Shown: in pieces, positions 52,151 to 61,872 of the stretch
How positions within the stretch are numbered: the stretch's first letter is position 1
How the letters are laid out: each line of letters begins with the position of its first letter
NCBI GenBank assembly: GCA_031200235.1
Contig: CP133595.1
Location: forward strand, 1,240,001-1,304,000
Origin: Cuniculiplasma divulgatum
GTDB taxonomy: Archaea > Thermoplasmatota > Thermoplasmata > Thermoplasmatales > Thermoplasmataceae
Direction of reading: 5' to 3'
Length of the DNA: 64,000 nt
The notes under the pieces: model-generated
What the model was told of the DNA's origin: nothing
Database searches by the model: none
Seen by the model: the letters and a program-made list of their open reading frames with translations, nothing else
Made by a program: the position numbers and the translations under genes

Positions 52151-53920
52151 TCACCCTGTCAGAAATTTTCCTCGCAGCGTTTCAGATCCTGCAGGGATCT
52201 GCTCGCTCTCAGTAATCTCATAATATTCATACGGGGCATCAGATAGTTTCACCGGAACAGTGTATATAAGCCCGCGCCTGAAGAAGGTAACGGTAACGTT
52301 CTGTCCAGGATGGAATGCTGCAAGATTGTCCACCTTAAGGCGCTTTACCTCTTCCTTCATTTCCTTCAGGAAAACGTCTGTGAACCTGAAGTTATCCACA
52401 GCCAGAATTTCATCTTTCGGATTGATCCCAGCCTCATATGCAGGACTCCCTTCCACAACGGAATCAACGACGTACCTGCCTCCATTTGTTCTCACTATAA
52501 TCCCAAGGTAAGCTTTATTTGACGGTTCAACACCATCCACTTTCCGGTAGCCCTTCCTCAGAGAATAGCCAAAGGGCTTCAGGTAGTCCTGGAATTCAAG
52601 TTTTCCAGGCTCCCGCACATATTTAGCGAAGAATTCAGAGAAATCCCTGCCGGTAACATCCTTGAGTGTTGTGATTATGTCCTTTTCAGTATATCCCTTT
52701 CCGTCCTTGTTGTATTTTTCCATAAGGGACCGGTACATGTCGTCAAGCGACTTTGCACCATGAGTTGCATCGATGATCATGGAATCCAGTACAAAGCCAA
52801 GAAGCTCCCCCTTCAGGTAATATGAGATGTAACTGTTTATATTATTTGGGGTCGGCCGGTAAAGCTTGATCCAGGCATCAAACGAGGATTCGGATGCTGA
52901 TGTGTTTCTTGATCCCGGAAGAAAATCATGGTATCTCATATTTTCCGCCAGATACCTGAAGTATTCCTTCTGGTCAACAAGTCCGGCCCGCATCAGGACA
53001 TGGTATCCATAGAAGTTGGTGAAGCCTTCAGCTATCCACAGCATTGTTGTATAGTTCTCTTCCTTGTAGTTGAAGGGCCCCAGCTCAATGGGTCTTATCC
53101 TCTTTACGTTCCACAGATGGAAGAATTCGTGGGATGTGACAGAAAGAAAATGCTTGTACTTATCGAAGGGAGAGAACGTGAACCGGTCTATATCTATGGT
53201 GGTTGAATTCAGATGCTCCAGTCCGCCAGACTGGTCTTCTTCTGAAACCAGGTGATAGATGAAAACATATCTTTTGTATGGAAGGTGCCCGAAGATTTTT
53301 GCATACTGTTCCACTATTTTTCTGACATCTGAAGATAATTTCTCCTCATCCTCGTTTCCCCGGCCATAGAGGACGATTTCATGTTCTTTACCATCCACGG
53401 TGAAGAAGAGGCTTCGATGTTCTCCTATCTCTATGGGGCAGTCGGCCAGTATGTCGTACGTAACTGCACGGTATCTGTTGTCGGACAGTTTCTCCAGTCC
53501 GGTTGAGACTTTCCAGTTACCAAAGGGCTTAATTACCAGTTCAAGCGACTGGTCCTTGTAACCCTCCACATAAAGAAAGACGCTTGTTCCATTCAGAAAA
53601 GCATGAGTGGAATCCACATGGCTGGTATGAACGCTCAATTCATTTGCATAAACTTCATAGGTAATCTTTATGGAATGGATATCCTTGGTGTTAACCTTCC
53701 ACGTGGATTTATCTTTCTTCTGCACATCCAGCTGATCTGATCCCGAATATGCCCGAAGGTTGCGAACAAATCTGGCGAAATCGTAGATCTCATAAGACCC
53801 CGGAGCCCAGGCTGGCATTGTCAGGAGCATGTTATCCTCACTGAAGTCATCAATGCTCATGGTTACGCCGTAAAAATGAGTCTGGGGTTTATCCATTTCC
53901 AACAGATACTGAAGCTTCAT
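52151..53920 (-). CDS. M61-family peptidase with PDZ domain
   Basis: About 589 residues. HEFFHLWN near residue 265 holds the zinc His pair with catalytic Glu, and the later EGFTNFYGY supplies the third ligand Glu; a PDZ domain with NKAYLGIIVRTNGG occupies about 450-545. M61 enzymes are glycyl-type aminopeptidases. No signal peptide is apparent, so it is probably cytosolic. ATG 53920 is preferred over TTG 53941. Confidence 0.92.
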   Translation of the reverse strand: MKLQYLLEMDKPQTHFYGVTMSIDDFSEDNMLLTMPAWAPGSYEIYDFARFVRNLRAYSGSDQLDVQKKDKSTWKVNTKDIHSIKITYEVYANELSVHTSHVDSTHAFLNGTSVFLYVEGYKDQSLELVIKPFGNWKVSTGLEKLSDNRYRAVTYDILADCPIEIGEHRSLFFTVDGKEHEIVLYGRGNEDEEKLSSDVRKIVEQYAKIFGHLPYKRYVFIYHLVSEEDQSGGLEHLNSTTIDIDRFTFSPFDKYKHFLSVTSHEFFHLWNVKRIRPIELGPFNYKEENYTTMLWIAEGFTNFYGYHVLMRAGLVDQKEYFRYLAENMRYHDFLPGSRNTSASESSFDAWIKLYRPTPNNINSYISYYLKGELLGFVLDSMIIDATHGAKSLDDMYRSLMEKYNKDGKGYTEKDIITTLKDVTGRDFSEFFAKYVREPGKLEFQDYLKPFGYSLRKGYRKVDGVEPSNKAYLGIIVRTNGGRYVVDSVVEGSPAYEAGINPKDEILAVDNFRFTDVFLKEMKEEVKRLKVDNLAAFHPGQNVTVTFFRRGLIYTVPVKLSDAPYEYYEITESEQIPAGSETLRGKFLTG

Positions 53921-54063
53921 TTGTGTGACCAAAGTTTGCAAGAGCTAACTTTAGTTAAATCTTTGTACATCAAATATAATGAGACGGTTTGGAGTGAACT
54001 GTTGCCTCCGATCTAGTAAACAGAAAAAGAATAATGGTGTGATTTTTCAGTATAATGCTGCCA

Positions 54064-54936
54064 TCAAAGAAATCTCAGTAATGCGAATATTATGAACACC
54101 ACTGTCAGATATGGGCTGGAATACTTGAATAGTGAGAATGAACTTTTCCTGTCAGGTTTTCTCAGGAATCGGACAATGTAGATCAGCACTGGGACTGCCG
54201 GAATGCCAATCAGGATTATGTAAAGTAATTTCGCTCCTCCAAACAAGACAGGGATAAAGGAAAACAATACAAGCAGGATTGCCGAGAACGAAATGCAGTC
54301 AGCAGAAACACGGTCTGAGTAAACAACAGGAAGCATTGGCACACCGGCACGGGCGTAATCGTCACGGTACATGTATGCAAGACTCCAGATATGGATAGGT
54401 ATCCATACAATCACCAGTGAGAAGAGGAACCAGGGAATGAACGAAGAAACAGTGGAGATCATGTACCATCCTACCAGTACAGGTATGCCTCCGGAGAATC
54501 CTCCTAATATTACGCTCCACGGGGTCTTCCGTTTGAGAAGATAACTGTAAACGAGCACATTATCTGCCACCCCGGCAGCCATGAAGCCAGCTGCAATGAA
54601 TCTGTTCATGGCCAGGGGTATGGCAATTGAAATTGCTATAAGCTCCGAGCCATTAACCAGTGCTGAAGTGGGTGTCACAGCACCTGTTACCATGGGCCTG
54701 CGGTTTGTTCTCAGCATTCTTGAATCTATGTCCCGATCCAGATAGTTTGTCAGGGACTCGGCTCCGGCTGAGCCGGCAGCAAGTGCAACTATAACGGCAG
54801 TCAGCAGCGACAGATACCCAAAATTGAAGGTGGGGATGGCAATAATGGCAGACATGGCTCCTACAAAGACCAGGAGACCCCAGACTTTTGGCTTTGTAAA
54901 CCTAACATAAACCATGGCTTTTTCCATCGTGCCCAT
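54064..54936 (-). CDS. ctaB: Protoheme IX farnesyltransferase (heme O synthase)
   Basis: About 290 residues, nine helices. NYLDRDIDSRMLRTNRRP and WIPIHIWSLAYMYRDDYARAG, then MLPVV, are CtaB-specific among UbiA prenyltransferases. It makes heme O for heme-copper oxidases. ATG 54936 lies 25 bases after ATTTTATTAAT, so the frame's earlier ATG (54957) is less likely. No oxidase subunit of familiar type is adjacent. Confidence 0.92.
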   Translation of the reverse strand: MGTMEKAMVYVRFTKPKVWGLLVFVGAMSAIIAIPTFNFGYLSLLTAVIVALAAGSAGAESLTNYLDRDIDSRMLRTNRRPMVTGAVTPTSALVNGSELIAISIAIPLAMNRFIAAGFMAAGVADNVLVYSYLLKRKTPWSVILGGFSGGIPVLVGWYMISTVSSFIPWFLFSLVIVWIPIHIWSLAYMYRDDYARAGVPMLPVVYSDRVSADCISFSAILLVLFSFIPVLFGGAKLLYIILIGIPAVPVLIYIVRFLRKPDRKSSFSLFKYSSPYLTVVFIIFALLRFL

Positions 54937-55147
54937 ACCATAGAATTTGTTTTGCATTAATAAAATGGGAACCTTATCAGTTATACGCCTTTGCCTGTGA
55001 TTATGCGTGCGAATTCAGATTTTCCCTGGTTTTTATAGCCTAGAATCTAACAGGTGAATGTTCATGAAAAATTTGTATCTCGATTGGCATGAATATAGTC
55101 TGTTTTCGTCATAGGATAACAATAATTATCCTTCAAGAGGTAGCGTC

Positions 55148-55183
55148 ATGAATGAATTCGCCATTATTTTTTCATTTATGTAA
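55148..55183 (+). CDS. Possible 11-residue peptide ORF
   Basis: ATG to TAA, encoding MNEFAIIFSFM, preceded 7 bases earlier by AAGAGGT. It lies in the 290-base gap before the membrane gene at 55250. No other support; the gap also contains that gene's TATA element (55214-55226). Confidence 0.15.
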   Translation: MNEFAIIFSFM

Positions 55184-55249
55184 CTATATAATTACCATGC
55201 CTTTCAAATTAGGTATTATTTTATTAAATGGTCTTGCGGTTGAAGTGCT

Positions 55250-56656
55250 ATGCCTCAAAAATATGGAAATTCGAGCGCATTAGAATTTTTGCTTAACCCG
55301 AAGATGAATATGGGACTGGTGCTGGCGTTTATCACATTCTTTCTCATAATCAGTCCACTGCTTCCCGGTGTCACGTGGTTCAAGCTTGGTGACTTCACTC
55401 TGGACATGGTGAACTTCTATCATACCATCATGATACCGTTTGCCTTCCTTCTTATACTGTATACCTCTGAATTGCTCGATCTTGGTTCCCTTGCCAGGAA
55501 GAGCATCAACATAAGTACGATTCCAATTCTCTTCTTCACAATCCTGGGGATGGCATTCTTTTATTCCACTTCTGCACAGACTGCCGATTATGTATTCCAG
55601 GCCATAAGGGATGTTTGGATGATCGTAATTGCCCTCATATTCCTTGTTTATCTTATCATAATGCCTTTTAAAAACACCCAGAAGTTCAAGGCAATATGGG
55701 GCGCATATACTCTAATTGTCATAGCAACTATATCAGCTGGGATTGCAGGTGTTATGGGAATGGTGTACGAATACGGTAACCTATTCGGGTATGCTTCACT
55801 TCCGGCATTCAACAGTTATGTCACTGCCTGGGGAGGCCTGCAAACATTTCTTGGAAACCTTGTGACGTCCCACTCCCATGAAATGCTTCCTGCAGTCATG
55901 GGCGGCATAGTTGCAGTTGCAGCTGTTACCATGGGCTATGATAAGCTTCAGGGATGGAAGAGACATATCGTGAACGCAGGAATGATCATTGCTGTTGCGG
56001 GAACAATATCCATGACATACCTCTATCTCATATCATCATTCGGGACATATGTGATTCCTGCCATTGCACCATTCGGCCCGGGAGGCATGAACGGGCTGGC
56101 ACTGGATGACAGTCAGACTGGAATAGTCGGCTGGGGAGCCCTTCTTGCCATAATTGGCCTATACTACTTATTATCTTCAAACAGGACCCAGAGGCTTGTG
56201 CAGATGGCAGAACTTCTGACCTGGATAGCCACAATGGCTGTCATGATTGGAGTTGGATACACCATGGAATTCAATGAAGCCTACTACGGTTTCGGTTCGC
56301 CAGGAACACCTCCCACAGGAGGTCCTGGATACCTGTATGATATGGCATTTACCAATGGCCACCTGCTCTTTGCTTTCTTCATGATGCCACTTATGGCGGG
56401 AATTCTGCTAGTATTCCTGAAATATGTTTCAGGAATGGAACTTGGAAGGAGGATGATTCTCTACTTCATATTTGCCGGTATAATCCTTGGTGGTTTTGGA
56501 GTTCTCGTGTACACCATAAATCTGTTCTGGCTGCCTGAAGCCATAGGCCTTGCACTGCTTGTCATATCCATTCTAATGGTAACTGTAGCATACTTTGCTG
56601 GGAATAAAGCAGCAAGAACATTTGCACCTGCATCAAGTGGTGCAAAATCTCAGTAA
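55250..56656 (+). CDS. Twelve-helix membrane protein with conserved-position histidines
   Basis: 468 residues, about twelve helices, no recognised family. Histidines in membrane-side positions include FYHTIMIPF near residue 58, SHSHEMLP near 205-207 and NGHLLFAF near 370, which could bind heme or metal, as in oxidase-like or NnrS-like proteins; this is inference. TATA-like TATTATTTTATTA at 55214-55226 implies a leaderless ATG. It diverges from ctaB, a link to heme metabolism. Confidence 0.7.
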   Translation: MPQKYGNSSALEFLLNPKMNMGLVLAFITFFLIISPLLPGVTWFKLGDFTLDMVNFYHTIMIPFAFLLILYTSELLDLGSLARKSINISTIPILFFTILGMAFFYSTSAQTADYVFQAIRDVWMIVIALIFLVYLIIMPFKNTQKFKAIWGAYTLIVIATISAGIAGVMGMVYEYGNLFGYASLPAFNSYVTAWGGLQTFLGNLVTSHSHEMLPAVMGGIVAVAAVTMGYDKLQGWKRHIVNAGMIIAVAGTISMTYLYLISSFGTYVIPAIAPFGPGGMNGLALDDSQTGIVGWGALLAIIGLYYLLSSNRTQRLVQMAELLTWIATMAVMIGVGYTMEFNEAYYGFGSPGTPPTGGPGYLYDMAFTNGHLLFAFFMMPLMAGILLVFLKYVSGMELGRRMILYFIFAGIILGGFGVLVYTINLFWLPEAIGLALLVISILMVTVAYFAGNKAARTFAPASSGAKSQ

Positions 56657-56839
56657 CAACACGAGTCAAAGTTCCATACCTCCTTTTTTAATTTTTCAAA
56701 ACATTTTCAGAATTTTATCTTCCTTTAACGTAAATGAAAGGCAATCTATTCTGGTTCAGGTTAATAATCAAATCCGTTCCTGCATCACAGAGGCTATGAA
56801 AAAAAGGGTGCATTATGGCCACAATCCTCTGCTATCCCT

Positions 56840-57118
56840 CTACTTATCGTCATCATCATCGTGCTCGTACTGTCCTAGGTTCAGACCACCAGCCTTATAT
56901 GATGACCTTATGGCGTTCATGCGATTTGTCATGTCATTGTATCCTCTAACGTTATTTTCCTTCAGGTCATCCTTCAGGGATTTTATGAGATGCCTTATCT
57001 CGTTCTCCCGTTCATTCCGCGAGATGGAATCCGTTTCACCTGACCCCGATCTTGCTGCCATTTTCATGGCATGAAGTTCCCTCTTAAGTTCCCTTATTTT
57101 TGCCCTTCTGGAATCCAT
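56840..57118 (-). CDS. Small charged coiled-coil protein
   Basis: 92 residues: basic N-terminal helices (AKIRELKRELHAMKMAARSG), a helical middle and an acidic end (EHDDDDDK). Unknown function. TATAATAAG (minus strand, about 57139-57148) lies 25 bases before ATG 57118, matching local leaderless promoters and supporting a real gene. Confidence 0.6.
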   Translation of the reverse strand: MDSRRAKIRELKRELHAMKMAARSGSGETDSISRNERENEIRHLIKSLKDDLKENNVRGYNDMTNRMNAIRSSYKAGGLNLGQYEHDDDDDK

Positions 57119-57217
57119 GTTTTTATGACCCAGACCTACTTATTATACTTTCACATCCAATGAAAACTCAAAACTCTGGAAGAAAATTTAGACTAAAACC
57201 AAGGTAGATTCGGCAAA

Positions 57218-58417
57218 TCAGTATATGGTTCCTATCTCGGAATAACGGGAAGTTATCAGCTTGCCTGTCCTGAATCGCTCCCTGCCGAAAGGCCGCCAGT
57301 CAAACTCACATTCTTCCGGCTCCCTTTCCATGAGCATATCCGCAACCATTCTACCATAGGCGGGACTCAGCTTGAATCCGTGTCCACTGAGGCCGGCAAA
57401 TACATACACTGAATCAAGCCCTTCAGATGACAGTTCATCACATATAACCTGTCCATCAGGACTCATGTCATACAGTCCATTAAGTGTGGATATCAGGGTT
57501 GCTTTCCCCATTGAGGGAAGCCTTTTGGCGATTCTTGGCAGGTACTCTTCAATATAGTTCTGGTCTGCTGTCTCCGGAAGATTGGAATGGATATCCACGG
57601 ATTGCTCATCAACTGCAGGGTCCAGACTCCCCACAGCGGTAATACTGGACCCCTCCATCTTGTAATAAGCAAGCTGATGCGGGTCCCAGAGAGTGGGTTT
57701 AGGTCCACGGTACTCCTCAGGTCTTCTCAGGTAGATTATGGAATGCATCGATGCAGTTATGGGTAAAAGTTTCTGAGGAGAAATCCCTGAGCGAGCCAGG
57801 ATATCGTTGGTCCAGACATTTGTAGCGAGAATTATTTTCTTTCCTCTTATTTTTGTCCCGTCGCTGAGTTCCACTTTGGGGCCACTCCCGGTGGATTCAA
57901 CAGACCGGACACTCTTCTTGAGGATAAGGTTCGCACCGAGTTCTTTAGCCCTGGACATGAATGAATTTGCTGTTGACACCGGGTCAGCATAGCCACTGTC
58001 CGGCTCGTATGTGACGTAATCGTAGCCATCCAGATTCACGTCAGGATAGAACTTTCTTATGTCCGCAGGGGCAATTTCCTGCTCGTTTACCCCAATATCC
58101 CTGAGCATTGCAACATTGTCTCTGGCGACGTCCGCATATTTCTCATCGAATGGGAAAATCATGCCAGTCTTTGTGAATCCCGAATAACCGATGGAGTTGA
58201 AATTTTCAAAGAATTTCAGTGAGTACAGCGACATCTCTGCAATTATACGGTTACTGTAATGAGTTCGAACAAGCGCACTTGATTTTCCAGTGTTTCCAGC
58301 AGCCACAGCATTTTCCTCGATCACTGTCACTTCCTGGCCCGCTGATGCAAGGTGATATGCAATGCTGGTGCCAGTGCTCCCTGCACCTACTATGAGGTAA
58401 TTTTCTTGATCTCCCAT
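57218..58417 (-). CDS. FAD-dependent oxidoreductase (DAO/sarcosine oxidase type)
   Basis: 399 residues. The N-terminal dinucleotide motif is VGAGSTGTSIAYHL, followed by SSALVRTHYS and the C-terminal YVFAGLSGHGFKLSPAYGR typical of glycine/D-amino-acid oxidase relatives. It diverges from the proline-racemase-family gene, so D-proline, hydroxyproline or sarcosine-like substrates are plausible. TATA-like ATTAATGAG lies about 25 bases upstream. Confidence 0.87.
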   Translation of the reverse strand: MGDQENYLIVGAGSTGTSIAYHLASAGQEVTVIEENAVAAGNTGKSSALVRTHYSNRIIAEMSLYSLKFFENFNSIGYSGFTKTGMIFPFDEKYADVARDNVAMLRDIGVNEQEIAPADIRKFYPDVNLDGYDYVTYEPDSGYADPVSTANSFMSRAKELGANLILKKSVRSVESTGSGPKVELSDGTKIRGKKIILATNVWTNDILARSGISPQKLLPITASMHSIIYLRRPEEYRGPKPTLWDPHQLAYYKMEGSSITAVGSLDPAVDEQSVDIHSNLPETADQNYIEEYLPRIAKRLPSMGKATLISTLNGLYDMSPDGQVICDELSSEGLDSVYVFAGLSGHGFKLSPAYGRMVADMLMEREPEECEFDWRPFGRERFRTGKLITSRYSEIGTIY

Positions 58418-58497
58418 GATTCACCCAAGAACTCATTAATTATCATAGTATAAATTTACTCATTTCTAATATGACTAAACTTATGTATACATTCATG

Positions 58498-58527
58498 AGA
58501 CGTATAAATCAATATACTAATACGTCT
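58498..58527. promoter_or_regulatory. Inverted repeat AGACGTAT / ATACGTCT between divergent genes
   Basis: 8-base arms at 58498-58505 and 58520-58527 with a 14-base spacer, in the 206-base A+T-rich region between the oxidoreductase and racemase-family genes. Its location suits an operator controlling both. Confidence 0.4.
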
Positions 58528-58622
58528 TAAAATTTTAATTTCATTCATATGAGTGTTTTAAAAAAATCCGGGAAGAATACTGTGTTGGAATAATTTATAA
58601 GTATGGTGAATTTAAGTATTTC

Positions 58623-59651
58623 ATGAGTAAGTTTAGAACCTCAAAAAAAGAGTTATCTACCATAGAATTACATAATGCAGGAATGCCGGTTAGAATCTTG
58701 ATAATGCCAAATATACCTGGGAAGAATATGGTTGAAAAGAAGGAATTCTGTGAGGAAAATTATGACTGGATTCGTAAAATGCTTATTTTTGAGCCTAGGG
58801 GAGGAAGTAACTATTACGGGATCCTAGTAACCTCTCCCTCCGTAGATTTCGCAGATTTCGGTGTTCTTTACATGGATGCAGCAGGGTGGCATGATATGTG
58901 TGGACATGCCTCGATAGGATTCGCCAGTTACGCTCTTGAGCATAAGTTGATAAATGTTGCTGAAGATAGGCCCGAAGTAGTATTAGATACACCTGCCGGG
59001 ATCGTGCATCTTTCTGCGGATTTAGATAATGGATCTGTTAAACAAATGCATATGATCAACGTCCCTTCCTTCGTTACGAAAACAAAAATAACTAATTTAA
59101 GAAAATATGGCAACATCAATGTAACTATAGCTTTCGGGGGAGACTTCTATGGGATCGTAGACATGGATGACCTGCATCTTAAATGGAAACCTGAAGTTCT
59201 TCCAGAACTAATTGAAATTACTAAAGAGATATGGAACAATTTTAAAAATGAACAGCCCATCCATCCTCTAGATATACATTTAAAAGGCCTCTACGGTATT
59301 AGATTCTCTCAAAAAGTTTCCCAAAACCCACCGCAATATTATGGAATCCTGATATTCGGTTCGCCTGAGCGCTCCCTCATAGACAGATCGCCATCAGGAA
59401 CCAGTTCATCTGCTCACCTAGCTTACCTTTACAATCTAGGTAAAATAGATACTCAAATGGATGTGGAATTCCTTAGTGCAATAGATACCAAGTTCATTGG
59501 TAGAATTCAGGGGATTGTAAAAGTTGGAAATTATGATGCAATAGTTCCGGAAATTAAAACAGAAGACAAGGGATATCATCTGACTGGTTTTGCAACATGG
59601 ATTGTGGACCCTGACGATTCTCTGGGTGAAGGTTTTCTACCGTTGCGATAG
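58623..59651 (+). CDS. Proline racemase/hydroxyproline dehydratase family enzyme
   Basis: 342 residues. The first catalytic cysteine is C93 in DMCGHASIG. The second site reads DRSPSGT with S258, where racemases have Cys and trans-3-hydroxyproline dehydratases usually have Thr; so the reaction cannot be assigned with confidence. The gene is A+T-rich, and both early Leu codons are TTA, rare in neighbours. TATA-like AATTTATAAG is about 26 bases upstream of ATG. Confidence 0.85.
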   Translation: MSKFRTSKKELSTIELHNAGMPVRILIMPNIPGKNMVEKKEFCEENYDWIRKMLIFEPRGGSNYYGILVTSPSVDFADFGVLYMDAAGWHDMCGHASIGFASYALEHKLINVAEDRPEVVLDTPAGIVHLSADLDNGSVKQMHMINVPSFVTKTKITNLRKYGNINVTIAFGGDFYGIVDMDDLHLKWKPEVLPELIEITKEIWNNFKNEQPIHPLDIHLKGLYGIRFSQKVSQNPPQYYGILIFGSPERSLIDRSPSGTSSSAHLAYLYNLGKIDTQMDVEFLSAIDTKFIGRIQGIVKVGNYDAIVPEIKTEDKGYHLTGFATWIVDPDDSLGEGFLPLR

Positions 59652-59851
59652 ATTCCTTAAAGAGATCTTTAAACTAAAATAACGATAATAGCCCTGGTCC
59701 ACGCGATTTTTCCAAAAAACCAGCACATATAAAATATATTTCTGCTCAAATATTTGCCATAGTGCATGCGATATGGAAATTCATAAGAGAAAGAACTATC
59801 AATTAATGACTTTGCGAAATTCTTATATGATACATTTACGTAACATTTTAA

Positions 59852-61498
59852 ATGAATGAAGAAGTAGATATTGAACAGGGATCAGTTTTAAGGAGAAAAT
59901 TTACGCTGGCTGACGCTGCACTTTTTGGTATAGGAGGTGCTGTAGGTTCAGGCATTCTCTTTGCCGCCGCTTATGGTACATTCTATGCAGGACCTGCAGT
60001 GATCATATCATGGATAATTGCAGCGATAATGATAGTAATTGTAACAATACCTTACGCTGAATTTTCCTCTATGGCTCCAAGAGGTGGTATAAGTGCCAGA
60101 ATTTCTTATTATGCCTATGGAAAATACGGTGGCTTTATATCTGGATGGTCTTTATTTTTGTGGGCTGTTATGATCCCACCAATAGAAGCGGTTGCAGTAT
60201 CAGAATATGCGGCTTATTATATCCCACAGCTTTATAAAAACAACGCACTTACACCTTATGGAATTGGTCTCTCCATTCTAATTACCGTAATATTTGTATT
60301 CATTAACCTAGCCGGGATCTCAAGAGTTGGGAAATTCAACACCGGAATTACGTGGCTCAAAATTGCAAGTGTAATTGCGCTCCTCATAATAGTTCCACTG
60401 ATCATTTTTCATCCAAGCAATTTTACAGTACCCTCATTTATTCCAAAGTCAGGATGGAGCGGAATATTTATAGCAATACCTGCAACAGGAATACTCTTTT
60501 CATTTGGAGGATATCGGCAGGTTGCTGATATGGCAGGAGAAATAAAGAATGCCAAAAAGAATCTGCCTATTGCAATTGGACTTACTCTAGCTGTTCAAAG
60601 CATTTTTTATATAGCTATGTCCATAGTCATAGTCGGGGCTGTAAATTGGAACTCACTTGGAGTAGCACCTGGGAACTGGAGTGCAGTTTCTTCCCTTTCC
60701 TCACCCTTGGCAGATTTAATGAAAGGAAATCTTTCGGTTCTAACCGGTGACCCAGCGGTCATGATATCCGGTCTTATCCTACTTGCACTTTTGTTCGCGA
60801 TATTCTCGCCACTAGGAACATTCGGTGTTTATCTCACTGCAAGTTCAAGAATAGTTTTTGGCTTCTCCAGAGAAGGGGCGCTGCCAAAGGAAATAGGCAA
60901 AACAGACAAGAGAGGCGTTCCAATATATACAATTATTATCGTAGCAGTGATAGGCGATCTCTTCTTAATTCCACTTCCAAGTTGGGAATCTCTGGTCGAT
61001 TTTGTTGTGGTAGCTGCAGTAGTTAATTTTGCTATAGTTGCAGCTTCGTTGCCCGTAATAAGGAAATTACATCCTGGGATAGATAGGCCATTCAAGGTGC
61101 CGTTCTCAAGGACTTGGTCATTAATTGCATTTGTTATAGCCAGCATACTAGTATATTGGGCCACCTATCCAACAACGCTGTATGCACTAAGTGCAACTCT
61201 TCTGGGTAGTGTAGTATTTCTCTATCAGGCATATAAATCAAAATGGAAAGACCTCAATCTCAAAAATTCCATATGGATACCAATTTACATAATCGGTCTC
61301 CTCATCTTTTCTTATATAGGCGGGCCAGCGACTGGGGGCATAGGAATCCTCAAGTTCCCAGTGGATGACTTTGCAGTAATCATCTACGGAATAATTTTTT
61401 GGGTTGTATCCCAAGTCGTGGCACCAAAAGTCCCTGTCGCAGATTTGCAAAAGCTGGTAGAGAATGCACCAAAAGAGGAACAGGAAGGAATCCCATAA
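59852..61498 (+). CDS. APC-family amino-acid permease
   Basis: 548 residues, about twelve or more helices. FGIGGAVGSGILFA near the N-terminus is the APC motif; GYRQVADMAGEIKNAKKNLP and SSRIVFGFSREGALPK are typical. It likely imports a proline-type or other amino acid for the neighbouring enzymes. Start TATA (CTTATATG, 59822-59829) is 27 bases upstream. Composition is A+T-rich. Confidence 0.9.
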   Translation: MNEEVDIEQGSVLRRKFTLADAALFGIGGAVGSGILFAAAYGTFYAGPAVIISWIIAAIMIVIVTIPYAEFSSMAPRGGISARISYYAYGKYGGFISGWSLFLWAVMIPPIEAVAVSEYAAYYIPQLYKNNALTPYGIGLSILITVIFVFINLAGISRVGKFNTGITWLKIASVIALLIIVPLIIFHPSNFTVPSFIPKSGWSGIFIAIPATGILFSFGGYRQVADMAGEIKNAKKNLPIAIGLTLAVQSIFYIAMSIVIVGAVNWNSLGVAPGNWSAVSSLSSPLADLMKGNLSVLTGDPAVMISGLILLALLFAIFSPLGTFGVYLTASSRIVFGFSREGALPKEIGKTDKRGVPIYTIIIVAVIGDLFLIPLPSWESLVDFVVVAAVVNFAIVAASLPVIRKLHPGIDRPFKVPFSRTWSLIAFVIASILVYWATYPTTLYALSATLLGSVVFLYQAYKSKWKDLNLKNSIWIPIYIIGLLIFSYIGGPATGGIGILKFPVDDFAVIIYGIIFWVVSQVVAPKVPVADLQKLVENAPKEEQEGIP

Positions 61499-61872
61499 TG
61501 GAGCCGAAATAAATTAACTTGAGAAAGTATTTTTTTATTCATCAACATTTTTCATTATGAAACAAAGGAATGCCAAAATAAAAGATATCATCAAAGGGCA
61601 CGGACGTTGGCCCGCATAAAAAAATTCTATTTATTGTGAAAGTATTCGAATTTAGAAGTTTCTGCGAAACATAGTGACAAGCCTTGCAGTTGTATTGGGC
61701 CATTGAGTTCACTCAATGATGAGGAATTGAAATTCAAAATTACGTTCCAATGGATTAAGCATTCACTATAGTATTTCTCACTCCATGCCATACCAATAAA
61801 ATATAACTATATAAAAAAGAGACGAATCATAATGGTTTGTTCTTTATTCTTCAAGAAAAAACTGGATTTTAT
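61499..61872. other. A+T-rich intergenic region with one inverted repeat
   Basis: About 370 bases without a supported gene. A 20-codon frame begins at ATG 61557, without a ribosome site. The inverted repeat CATTGAGT-TC-ACTCAATG at 61701-61718 is the only structure noticed. Confidence 0.4.
61701..61718. repeat. Inverted repeat CATTGAGT-TC-ACTCAATG
   Basis: 8-base perfect arms with a 2-base spacer in the A+T-rich gap between the permease and the AAA+ ATPase. Both neighbours end toward it (convergent), so a terminator or border element is more likely than an operator. Confidence 0.4.

Noticed and set aside
54064-54936. MqnP-type quinone prenyltransferase instead of CtaB
   Set aside because: The two UbiA-family motifs match heme O synthase closely, including the AGxPMLPVV context.
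56595-57074. 159-codon plus-strand frame
   Set aside because: It starts inside the membrane protein gene and runs over the leaderless gene at 56840-57118, whose TATA support is better; composition is Ser/Phe-rich and shadow-like.
61557-61619. 20-codon ORF in the gap after the permease
   Set aside because: No ribosome site and very short; A+T-rich DNA gives many such frames.
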